In this document: one piece after another, positions 35,394-45,900 of the stretch
How positions within the stretch are numbered: position 1 is the first letter of the stretch
How the letters are laid out: every line of letters begins with the position of its first letter
From: Planoprotostelium fungivorum
Lineage: Eukaryota; Evosea; Variosea; Cavosteliida; Cavosteliaceae
Assembly (NCBI GenBank): GCA_003024175.1
Contig: MDYQ01000237.1
Coordinates: 1-64,000 of the forward strand
Length of the DNA: 64,000 nucleotides
Direction: 5' to 3'
Program-made: the position numbers and the translations under genes
Notes under the pieces: generated by a model
The model's input: only the letters and a program-made list of their open reading frames with translations
The model's database searches: none
What the model was told of the DNA's origin: nothing

Positions 35394-37983
35394 ATGACAG
35401 ACAGAAGTGGTCCATCGACCAGAAATCCTTTCATAAGATGGGTTACGCTGAGAAAAAAACACAAAGAGGAGACGCCACCGGGGTCCCCTCTGACCAGAAG
35501 AAAGAGTAGCGGGAGTCTCATTCCTCCTGAGACAAAGATCGTCGGCAGCACCTCTTTCACTGGACCATTATTGGTACCCTCTTCTCTCCTGCAGCCGCCA
35601 CCGAGTCGAACGCTCACAAATAGCTCTCCTGGCAAGTCTAAGAAGAAGAGGACATCCACATCATCCAATGGTCACACACAACAGAAAAACATGTACGGCA
35701 TAGCGTTCGAAGGCAACGACGTGGGAGAGCTTATATTGAGAGAAGCGGAGACGGGACATGATCAAGAGGCTGTTTTTCGATTAATCAAGGCCGATCCCTC
35801 TCTTATTACAAAAGTGGATCTCTCTGAGAGGTCTGCTCTGCATCTGGCTGCCATGACGGGCGCACCAGACATCGTGGAGGTCCTCTTATCGAGTGGTGCC
35901 AATCCAAATGCGGGCGACAAGCACGGCTGGACACCTCTACATCACGCAGCCGCACAAGGACACGAAAAAGTCATGCAGATCCTTTTGGAAGATGTAACTC
36001 TCAAAGGTGATATTATCATATGTGCACGATTCACGAGAGGAGAGAATAAAATGTCAACAGTGGACATGAAGAATCAAGACGGTAACACACCACTCCATTA
36101 TGCGGTCCGCAGGCCAATGACCCAACAGATCTTGGACATGTTCAAACAGGTGAACATTTTTCATCTCTTTCATCCATCTCTGAACAGAAAACAGAGGAAC
36201 GCAGACATCAACGCAGTCAATGACAACGGAGACACACCCCTCCATCACAATTGTGCCTTCGGTTCAGACTCTCTCACCACTCGACTGTTGGTTCGCTACG
36301 GTGCCGACGTCAACATCACAAATCACAACGGAGAGACGTGAGTCCATCGCTTCCATCATCCAACGCGTGCATCATGTCCAATGTCGAGATGAAACTGACG
36401 ATGACACCAGCTGTTTACATTGGGCTGCACGTACTGGCCGTACTGATGTAGCCGAGTATCTCTTGTCTGTGGGGGCGAACAAGAAGGTGGTGGGGAAGGA
36501 CGGCAGACCGATGGATGTGGCCGTACCCATCGAGGCACTGAGGAAAGCTCTCGTTGACTCTGGAAGGAATCTCGTCTTCCCAAAGAACCACAGTCGCTCT
36601 TCCTCCTTACACTCGATAGAAGGTGAGATCACGATGATGATGATGAGATCGTCTCGATGGTGAGATGGATGAGTGACGTCTTCAGGTCCAGTCAACCTGC
36701 CGAACAGTTCGAGCAGTCCGTACAACAGCCAAGGGAATTCTCCACGAAATCCACACATGCTGTCCAACATCAGCATGGACAGCCGCGGCTCAGACAACGT
36801 CGTGCAGGGAACGGTCCTTCCCAAACTCCCCCAACTCAAAGTGGAGAGGAAGGGAAGTCTCCCCGACCTCACACAGACCGACAAAGATTTCGGTGCGTAT
36901 TCAAATCTCTAGAGGTAAACCTGAAACCATGCAGCCGTGCCAGACATTGGATCTCAGTGGATCATCAACCCATCAGAATTGTCGTTCGTAGAGAAGATAG
37001 GCAGCGGTGCCTCGTCGAAGGTGTATAGGGCCGTCTATCGAGGAGAAGACGTGGCCGTCAAGATCTTAAAGAACTACGAACAGAACCTCGTGGAGGATTT
37101 TGTCAAAGAGTTCAACATCATCAGGTGATGTCCACCCGCGATACGATGACCGACGCTGACGCTGTAGACAGTTCGATCCGTTCACCTTACGTCATCTACT
37201 TTTACGGAGTGATACTGAATCCATCCATCTCCATCGTGATGCAGTACTTCCCAAGGAAATCACTGAATCACGTGATGAGAGAGAACTTTTTCATGGGGTG
37301 GGACTTGTTCTTCCGCTTTGCCAAAGAGACCGGACAGTGCATCAACTGCCTCCACAGCTGGAAACCACAAATTGTACATAGAGACTTGAAGTCATTGAAC
37401 CTGCTGGTGGATGAATCGGGCAACGTGAGGATCTGTGACTTTGGTCTGTCGAGGTACACCACCACGGAGGGAAACACACTGGGGAAACTGAGGTGAAGGA
37501 GATCTCGTTACAATGTGATTCACGAGGACAGGGGGACTTTTGCATTCTGTGCACCAGAGTTGTATTTCGGTAAATTGTACACGTCAGCGGCGGACATCTA
37601 CAGTTACAGTATCATATTATGGGAGTTATTGTATCGCACCATCAACGGAGTCTATTCGAGACCCTACGCAGAATTTCCGCAGATTCAACAAGAGATGCAG
37701 ATCATCATACAGGTGTGTCTCATCACCATCGTCCATTGCATCACGATCTGATCATCATCAGGTGTCGAAGAAGAATCTCCGACCGACCATTCCTCTGGGA
37801 TGTCCAGAGCAGCTGTCACAACTGATCGAGAGGATGTGGTCAGCCGTGCCTGAAGAGAGACCCACCTGCCCCGAGATCATCTCCACACTGAAGAAGTTAC
37901 AATCGGATTACGAGGCCGATCCGGTGGAATTCAACTCGGCCGTTCGGTGTCTCAGCATGCGATCTTCACAAGAGTCGACGTAG
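35394..37983 (+). CDS. Ankyrin-repeat TKL protein kinase
   Basis: A cytosolic kinase. After a basic Ser/Pro-rich N-terminus it has at least five ankyrin repeats (SALHLAAMTGAPDIVEVLLS, GWTPLHHAAAQGHEKVMQIL, NTPLHYAVRR, DTPLHHNCAFGSDSLTTRLL, CLHWAARTGRTDVAEYLLSV). A Ser/Asn-rich linker follows (about 36690-36900). The kinase reads VEKIGSGASSKVYRAVYRGE, DVAVKILKN, VMQYFPRKSLNHVM, QIVHRDLKSLNLLVDESGNV, ICDFGLSRY, GTFAFCAPELYFGKLYTSAA, DIYSYSIILWELLY and MWSAVPEERPTCPEIISTLK. The pattern (HRDLKSxNLL, DFGLSR, W-ERP) is TKL/MLK-like. All catalytic residues are present. Ankyrin-TKL kinases are common in amoebae. The start is set at 35394; an upstream exon ending at 35354 could add about 30 residues. 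Confidence 0.9.
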
Positions 37984-38562
37984 AGGAGGCCACGTAGAGG
38001 CATCAATCGCAAGCTCGTGTTATTTATGGAGGAGAGAGAACGTGGGGAAATGAAGAGAGTGTTTGGCTATTTGTCGTTGGTGGATGCATGCACTCTTGTC
38101 CCTGACTCTTCTTCCAACCAGGGGAGTAGTGCTGAGATGTGACTGTGTATTTCTTGGCCTTTCTGCCAGAAACTCTTCGTTTTCATCTACTCTCATCAAT
38201 AAAACAAGGGGATGTTCAGAATCCCTATTCGACGGAGGAGAGAGTGGAGTCAGAGTTCCTCCCTCCTTGGCGTAAGCCAAAAGATCGAAGAAGGACCTAC
38301 GATGGAACCGTCTAAAGGAATACTCATAGATTGTTTCTTCATTCTTCTTGTGTTCGAGATGTGATGATGATCACATCTACCGGAGTGACGTCTATCTTGG
38401 ATCTATGACGAGCTCCCTGCTCTGCTAATTTTTCTCGAAGAGCGATGTTTATTTGGCGCCAAAGATGAGGCGATGGCTGTGCGATAATAAAACCATATAC
38501 AAATTTGTCAATTTACATACAGACTTGCCGATCCTTCTGGCCTTTGTGGGTTCGTATAATCC
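37984..38562. other. Intergenic region, no gene seen
   Basis: About 580 bp downstream of the ankyrin kinase. Only short open frames occur, none protein-like. Near 38480-38520 an AT-rich stretch with AATAAAA may be a poly(A) signal. I see no repeat or RNA gene until the tRNA-like unit. Confidence 0.4.
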
Positions 38563-38652
38563 GGGCGCTCCAATGGCGGAGTGGTAAAGCCCAGCCTCTT
38601 GTTTGAGTGTCTGGCCTTTGCGCTCTCGGGTTCAATGCCGGGCGAAGCGTCC
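38563..38652 (+). tRNA. tRNA-like unit with A and B boxes (degenerate or class II)
   Basis: A segment with pol III internal promoter signals. The A box TGGCGGAGTGG is at 38574 and the B box GGTTCAATGCC at 38629, about 55 nt apart; this spacing fits a tRNA with a long variable arm or an intron. The ends pair: GGGCGCT at 38563 with AGCGTCC at 38646 (one G-U). A five-bp T-like stem (CTCGG/CCGGG) encloses the B-box loop. A T-run follows at 38655-38675, as expected of a pol III terminator. However, the spacing between acceptor and D arm is too long and I cannot build a proper anticodon arm. It may be a decayed tRNA gene, a tRNA-derived short element or an unusual tRNA; no anticodon is assigned. 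Confidence 0.4.
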
Positions 38653-38675
38653 TTCTTTTTTGTTTTTTTCAACAC

Positions 38676-39862
38676 AGAACAAAACGAGAACACGAGGAGA
38701 AAGAAACAACACGCAAGAGAGAGAAACAGCGCACAAGAGAGGTCGATTAGCATGTGGACTCGCTGTGGATTCCCTCGTGTGGCACTCGAATGCTGAGGTC
38801 CTTGGAAATGAGATTGGATGGAATCGTAAGTTTCAAATGATACAGACGTATTGGAACACAATTGTAGGACTGATCGGGAGAAGGATTGCGTTGTGTGACG
38901 GTGAATGATTGAGATTGAGATTTTTTAATCTCGATTCAGGCTCAAATCTCTGGATAGGTTCTGAATAGCACGTCACGATATAGTGATACAACGAACGTGA
39001 CTAATGGTGAGGTCAGAGTGGGAATGGAAATCGAATTGACATCTAATCTTGATACAGGTCCACAATCAGTCAACAATATTCAAATTCTACATCGTTGGAG
39101 CCGAGACAAATGGGAGAGGTGAGTCGATGTTGTTGATGGTGTCCGTGATTATGGAGATGTAGATCACCTCTTATCTCAATACAGATGGATAGTCAGTGAA
39201 CAAGACTTGAACACTAAATCACTAGAATCAAGAAAATGGGGAGAAGTGAGTCTAATGTGATGAACTAGTGTTGTCAAAGACAAAAACAACTATACAGAAG
39301 AGTGAAAAATCTCTTGAGCATGCTTTTGTTCTGTTTGTAATAATATAAAGAGGTGGATGTTTGACTGGACTCAAACAGAGGCACTAAATGACCCATATTG
39401 ATTGAAACACAAATCTAGGACTAAATATGAATGAGACACTCTATGTATTGAAGGTAGGAGCAATTTTGATCAAGATAGGATGCTCTCTGATCTCAAATCA
39501 AGCTTTCAATATTGGATGAAATTTAGAGAGCACAATGATACAATATGTATCTGGACACACTTGGTAGGAAGATGGTCAGCAAGTCAATGTAGAGATCAGA
39601 GATTCAATAAACTGTTGATTATCAAGATCAGCATATTTATGTGATTTTCAGTAGCAATGATAAGAAATTGAGCTAACAAGCAGTTCAATTGGCATCCATG
39701 TTAAGAACCTGCAGAGACAGTCTCAATGCAGTATCCTGAATATGACTTACAATCAGGACAAGTTAACCTAAACATGCAAGACAGCCTAACACACGTCCTT
39801 CATCCATTTTTAATGAAATATTCAAAGGGTGCAAAACATGATATTTGCAAAACTGTTGCAGA
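38676..39862. other. AT-rich non-coding block, possibly with decayed exons
   Basis: Nearly 1.2 kb clearly richer in A+T than its surroundings, leading into the satellite. A small hairpin (GAGAT/ATCTC) is near 38917-38933. Two short exon-like segments flanked by GTGAG and CAG (about 39058-39119 and 39182-39237) would join in frame to read QSVNNIQILHRWSRDKWERW and then QDLNTKSLESRKWGE; a third (about 39505-39600) contains QYWMKFREHNDTICIW. No start, stop or family is recognised. This could be an unknown gene, or one decaying next to a satellite. Confidence 0.3.
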
Positions 39863-42680
39863 AATAGTTACTAAACCACCGTCCAACCATTACCATCAGA
39901 GATAAAGGCCTCCGTGCGTTAAATCAAAATAGCGCACGCACCATATGCATCGTTTTTGTGAACCGTGACATATACCGTTGGAATCAGCGCAGTTTGCTGA
40001 GTCAGAAACAGGTCAGAAAATAAGTGGTCATGCGGCGTGCGTTATTTGGAAATAGCGCACGCGAGGCCATATTTCATTTAGGGAAGGTGTCATGTCATTG
40101 ATGACAGTTTACCCAGGTGTAGAATTACCTGGGCTACACGGTGGTGTATTCAGTTTTTTCGTCCGGACTAACATAGCAGAGAAAAGTGTAAAATATACCA
40201 TGCGTGCGCTATTTTGATTTAACGCACGCGGGGTCTTATCTCATTTAGGGAGGGTGCCAGGTCTGTTTTCTCAGTTCCCACGCGTAGAGGTACGTAAGAC
40301 CTACGTAGAAATGGTTACTAAACCACCGTCCAACCATTACCATCAGAGATAAAGGCCTCCGTGCGTTAAATCAAAATAGCGCACGCACCATATGCATCGT
40401 TTCTGTGAACCGTGACATATACCGTTGGAATCAGCGCAGTTTGCTGAGTCAGAAACAGGTCAGAAAACTAGTGGTCATGCCACGTGCGTTATTTGGAAAT
40501 AGCGCACGCAAGGCCATATTTCATTTAGGGAAGGTGTCAGGTCATTGATGACAGTTTACCCAGGTGTAGAATTACCTGGGCTACACGGTGGTGTATTCAG
40601 TTTTTTCGTCCGGACTAACATAGCAGAGAAAAGTGTAAAATATACCATGCGTGCGCTATTTTGATTTAACGCACGCGGGGTCTTATCTCATTTAGGGAGG
40701 GCACCAGGTCTGTTTTCTCAGTTCCCACGCGTAGAGGTACGTAAGACCTACGTAGAAATGGTTACTAAACCACCGTCCAACCATTACCATCAGAGATAAA
40801 GGCCTCCGTGCGTTAAATCAAAATAGCGCACGCACCATATGCATCGGTTTTGTGAACCGTGACATATACCGTTGGAATCAGCGCAGTTTGCTGAGTCAGA
40901 AACAGGTCAGAAAAGTAGGGGTCACATGACGTGCGTTAAAAAAAATAACGCACGTGGGCACTTATCACATCTTAGGGATGGTACCAGGTCATTGATGACA
41001 CTTCACCCAGGTACAAAAACACATGGGCTACCCAAAAATGTATTCAGATTTTTCGTCCGGACATTCATAACAGAGAAAAGTGACAATGTACGCTAAAAAA
41101 ATAGCGTACGTGAGAATCTCCGGGGTCATATCTCATTTATGGAGGGTGCCAGGTCAGTTTCCTCAGTTCCATGGGTAGATGTACGTAAGAACTACGCAGA
41201 AATGTAGACTAAACCACCGTCTGACCATTACCATCAGAGATAAAGGCCCGCGTGCGTTAATTTTTTTAACGCACATAACCATATGCATCATTTTTGNCGC
41301 TAAATAATAGCCTACGTAGGCTAAATAGTAGTGTAATATGGACTTTGCTCAAGTTGGGCATCGTTTCTGTGACCTGTGTGACATACCATTGGAATCAGCG
41401 CATCTCAGAGAGTCAGAATCAGGTCAGAAAGTATGACGTGCGTTAAAAAAAATAACGCACATGGGCACTTATCACATCTTAGGGAGGGTACCAGGTCATT
41501 GATGACACTTTACCCAGGTACAAAAACACATGGGCTACCCAAAAATATATTCAGATTTTTCGTCCGGACGTTAGTAACAGAGAAAAGTGACAATGTACGC
41601 TAAAAAAATAGCGTACATGAGAATCTCCAGGTTCATATCTCATTTAGGGAGGGTGCCAGGTCAGTTTCCTCAGTTCCATGGGTAGATGTACGTAAGAACT
41701 ACAAGGAAATGTACACTAAACCACCGTCCAACCATTACCATCAGAGATAAAGGCCCGCGTGCGTTAATTTTTTTAACGCACATAACCATATGCATCATTT
41801 TTGTGAACCAGGACATATACCGTTGGAATCAGCGCAGTTTGCTGAGTCAGAAACAGGTCAGAAAAGTAGTGGTCACATGGCGTGTGTTATTTCCAAATAA
41901 CACACGTGAGGTCATGTCACAGTTTAGGGAGGGTGCCAGCTCACAAACAATACACTAAAAGGTAGAGAGACACATGGCCTACACGCTGGTGCAATCCATT
42001 TTTTTCGTCCTGACATTTGTATCAGAGTAAAGTGAGAATTACGCTAAATAATAGCCTACGTAGGCTAAATAGTAGTGTAATATGGACTTTGCTCAAGTTG
42101 GGCATCGTTTCTGTGACCTGTGTGACATACCATTGGAATCAGCGCATCTCAGAGAGTCAGAATCAGGTCAGAAAGTATGACGTGCGTTAAAAAAAATAAC
42201 GCACATGGGCACTTATCACATCTTAGGGAGGGTACCAGGTCATTGATGACACTTTACCCAGGTACAAAAACACATGGGCTACCCAAAAATATATTCAGAT
42301 TTTTCGTCCGGACGTTAGTAACAGAGAAAAGTGACAATGTACGCTAAAAAAATAGCGTACATGAGAATCTCCAGGTTCATATCTCATTTAGGGAGGGTGC
42401 CAGGTCAGTTTCCTCAGTTCCATGGGTAGATGTACGTAAGAACTACAAGGAAATGTACACTAAACCACCGTCCAACCATTACCATCAGAGATAAAGGCCC
42501 GCGTGCGTTAATTTTTTTAACGCACATAACCATATGCATCATTTTTGTGAACCAGGACATATACCGTTGGAATCAGCGCAGTTTGCTGAGTCAGAAACAG
42601 GTCAGAAAAGTAGTGGTCACATGGCGTGTGTTATTTCCAAATAACACACGTGAGGTCATGTCACAGTTTAGGGAGGGTGC
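39863..42680 (+). repeat. Satellite array with ~447-bp monomers carrying conserved hairpins
   Basis: A tandem array anchored by a recurring segment (aaaccaccgtccaaccat) at 39873, 40320, 40767, 41211, 41718 and 42462, giving spacings of 447, 447, 444, 507 and 744 bp. The first three monomers are very similar; later ones diverge and form a 744-bp higher-order unit. Each monomer has up to three short inverted repeats at fixed places: Ha (39913-39938 and equivalents), Hb (40035-40062) and Hc (40202-40229). Their arms differ between monomers yet stay complementary. In the first two monomers Hc is the exact reverse complement of Ha. A conserved 8-bp palindrome GTCCGGAC lies between Hb and Hc. An N occurs at 41297. 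It is not coding: frames are broken between monomers. Confidence 0.95.
41298..41937 (+). repeat. 640-bp segment duplicated at 42042-42681
   Basis: The sequence after the N at 41297 (starting cgctaaataatagcctacg) repeats 744 bp later with no difference that I could find by eye, up to the end of the array. Each copy includes a 16-bp perfect palindrome (TAGCCTACGTAGGCTA at 41308 and 42052), one Hb and one Hc hairpin, and one full Ha-Hb pair. Such identity beside diverged monomers points to very recent duplication or an assembly artefact at the N. Confidence 0.85.
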
Positions 42681-42973
42681 ATGCTTGAGCAACGTTTCAT
42701 GTTCCAACTGACATTGCACTGGATTTTGCGCTTGCTGCTGAACAAGGTGGATCCTGTTTCGTCTCAGTAGGCTCTGGTGCTGTACAGAGGGTATATCAGA
42801 TCTTATGTAGAGTTTCAGCGCTGTTCGCATGTTGTTAATCAATTTCATTCCATTTGATCAAATCAGCATTTGTGAGTAAAACTAACTGTTATTCCGGCGA
42901 CAACTCGGAGGGCGTTCCTGATCACATCATTTTTCTCATCGAGCAGAACACTCGCGAGGGAGCCTGTTGAGGC

Positions 42974-45900
42974 ATGTTTCGAAAGCTTACGGGCTCCCCA
43001 TCCTTTTCTTCGCCTCCTAGTCGCTCTCACTCGTGGACACCATCAACCGCAGATCCTATCGGTCTGAAGCAAGGTGAGAGGGGTGTAATGAGGATTCAAC
43101 GTTGACAGAGGACGAGGTCTGATTACGATTGGTAACAAAATCAAAAATGGTGAGCCATATTGGGTGGTGTTAGGGGCGGATGCGATAGAATGTTACCCAA
43201 AAAGATTGAATAGAGATATTCCTTGTGGTGAGGTGTGTGATTGTGATAGTGACGTTACGAATCATTGACTGATATCAATAGCCCACAAAACAAATACCGT
43301 TATCAGACGTATCATCCGTATTAGAACCCTCAGTTAAGAACGGTAACTGTCTCAGGATTGAGGGTGTGCATTCATTTCGTAGCTCGCATTTAAGAGTCGG
43401 CAGTCGGTGAACGAGAGAAAGCGCACATGTTCATTGGGATGAGTCAAGAGGAATCCGAATCATGGGGTGCCGCCATTCGATCTGGCATCTTCCTCTGCAC
43501 ATCCGCCGTCTCCACAGAGCAACAGTGAGTTCGTCTCCTTCGTCTACCCGCTCCTCTATTGTCATCAATTGATCATCTCAGAGCCCAGACTGGGCATTGG
43601 CTGCCCGGCAGCATCAAGCACGTGTTGGTTTCCTTTCACATCATACAACAGAACGAATGGAAACACATGAGAGACGAAAGACATTACACTCAGCTCACTC
43701 GACTGGGAGCCGCAGCTTGTCAGGGTGAGAGAGTGCATCTGACATACAGTGACGGAGGCAGTTGCCATCTATACTCGCCTGTTAGGACTGAAGTTGACCA
43801 ACGTGACATCGTGGCACCACCTCAGAGACAAACTGGAGGAATTCTTCAGGATGATGCAGTGAGTGCACCTGATCATCTCATCATCTCATCTTGACCCACG
43901 CATCACTCGATGTGATTCCAATACGCTTCTTCGTGATTGATTTCAATTAGGACTTATTCGTGTACATACAAAGATTCAAGAATGGCTGTCAGCATCAACA
44001 ACCTGATGAACCTCTTGACGAAAATCAAAGGAGAAGTGGCCGAAGAGTTGAGCAATCCCACCATGGTCAGAGCTTACTCGAACACCGCCCCTCCTTCCGT
44101 TCTCAGAAAGGTACATTGACTCGTTGTAGATGAGAGAAACGCTGATGCAAATGCAGTCGGGCGAGATGCACAGTCCGAGACAGAGTCCGAAGCACATCCA
44201 ACAGATCAAGATGAATCTGTCCAAAAGCTTCTCCCAGAACCAAGTGAACTTCCATCGAAATCTCGCGCTCACCCTTTGTAGCTGGAGAAGAAGATCAATC
44301 GACCCACCATCAGCGTGTCGGCCGATGTCATTGCGACGAGCAGACCTCTATCTCCTTCCATCCGCGACAGAGTTCAGAGGAAGGCATCTTGGATTCCCGC
44401 CAAGGCGAGCACTATGAGGGTGAGATTACGGTCACGCGACCTACTCATCTGAAAACAGGAACGGCCGCCTTGCACTATACCGAACGTGGAGACGCTGCCG
44501 AAAGTGGAGTCACCACCACTGGAGCGTAACAATGCAGTGGAAGATCTACTCGGCTGCTGCAAAGATGTGAGTCACCTCCGAATCATCTTCTCACTGATGC
44601 TTATCATCAGATCCTTGTCTGTTCGAAAGACATGGCGGAGTTGATCAATCCCCTCTCTCACATCATCTCCGAGCAGAGTCAAGTCCACGATACAGCGAGA
44701 GATGGTACAAAGTCCGTGCTGAACATGATGAAACACTTGGAACGCGTCAGGGAGGAAGCTGGAGTCGTGGCGGGAAATCTGACCATGCTGGCCGAAGACG
44801 TCAAGGGTGAGTTGATGAGAATTGCACGGGTTGATGGCTCGTTGTAGATGGATTCCAGCAGCTGATCACGGCCGTGCGTGACGTCATCACGACGAAGGAT
44901 CCGTCCAACTTCAGTCGCATCTCGCAGATATCCTCCGCGCAGATTCCAGTCTCCGTTCGTCTCCTCTTGAGAGCATGTCAGGCGGTAGCTGAAGTTCGTG
45001 TGGCAGACAAGAGACTCAGCTACACCCGAGGTGAAGTCGACAGCAGCCTGTCGACATTGTTATCCACGACCGACGTGTGGAAATCTATGGGAAGAATACC
45101 GGAGGGAGGTATAGAGATCCACACCATGGACAACATGATCGAAGCCATTCAAATCAATCGCGACGCTCTCTCTGCCCTGCCCGAACTCCTCAAGGTAAAC
45201 ATCGCTTCTTTCATTTCCTTTTAATTCTCACTCTTATGCAGAAGGGTGACACGTCCTTCCTCTTTGAAGGTCTGAAGAGAGTGGCCAACAGCACGCACGG
45301 TCTGTCTTCCGTGTTGGATCTCCTGTGCATTGACATGGACCGAATCAGAGCAGATTCCTTTGACAGTCCACTGGAGATCACAAATCGACCGAGGAAGAAC
45401 TCACTCGCTCAGGACAAGAGGACTGAACTGAGGAATTGCACACACTTGGTCAACGCCACATCGGTACAACTCTTGGTCGATTCGAAGATGTTCATCTCCA
45501 GCAATTTCTCCAGACCTGATCTCATGCTGGCCGTTCTCAGAAACACCACGGTGTTGCTGTCGCTGCAGAACACCATGATCAACACGTTAAAGTATTATCT
45601 GGACGTAGAGAGTGAGACATTTGCAGAAGAGGGAAGCTGAAATAAGATACAGTGCAGAATTATGACGATCAGATGATGGAAGAAGAAGAGGAAGAAGAGG
45701 AAGAAGAATACTGGATCGAAGAGCCAGATGATTCCAGGAATATCGTGTACGAGGTGAGCATCTACAACGCTGTATATGGATGTCACGTGACGTGGTGCAG
45801 GCGGGAGAGGAGGGAGAGGTTGTGAAGGCGGGAACATTAAACAAGTTGATCGAGAAGCTCACGGCATCACAACTCAACGGTGAGAGTATTCTATTCGAAA

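Noticed and set aside
39863-42680. CRISPR array
   Set aside because: Repeats are ~447 bp with internal hairpins, there are no spacers, and the genome is eukaryotic.
39863-42680. Terminal repeats of a transposon
   Set aside because: There are more than two direct copies in tandem, no enclosed transposase or other coding sequence, and no target-site duplication visible.
41686-42711. Two near-identical ~90-codon frames within the satellite
   Set aside because: They exist only in the recently duplicated units, are broken in the other monomers, and run across the hairpins, so they are not conserved as protein.
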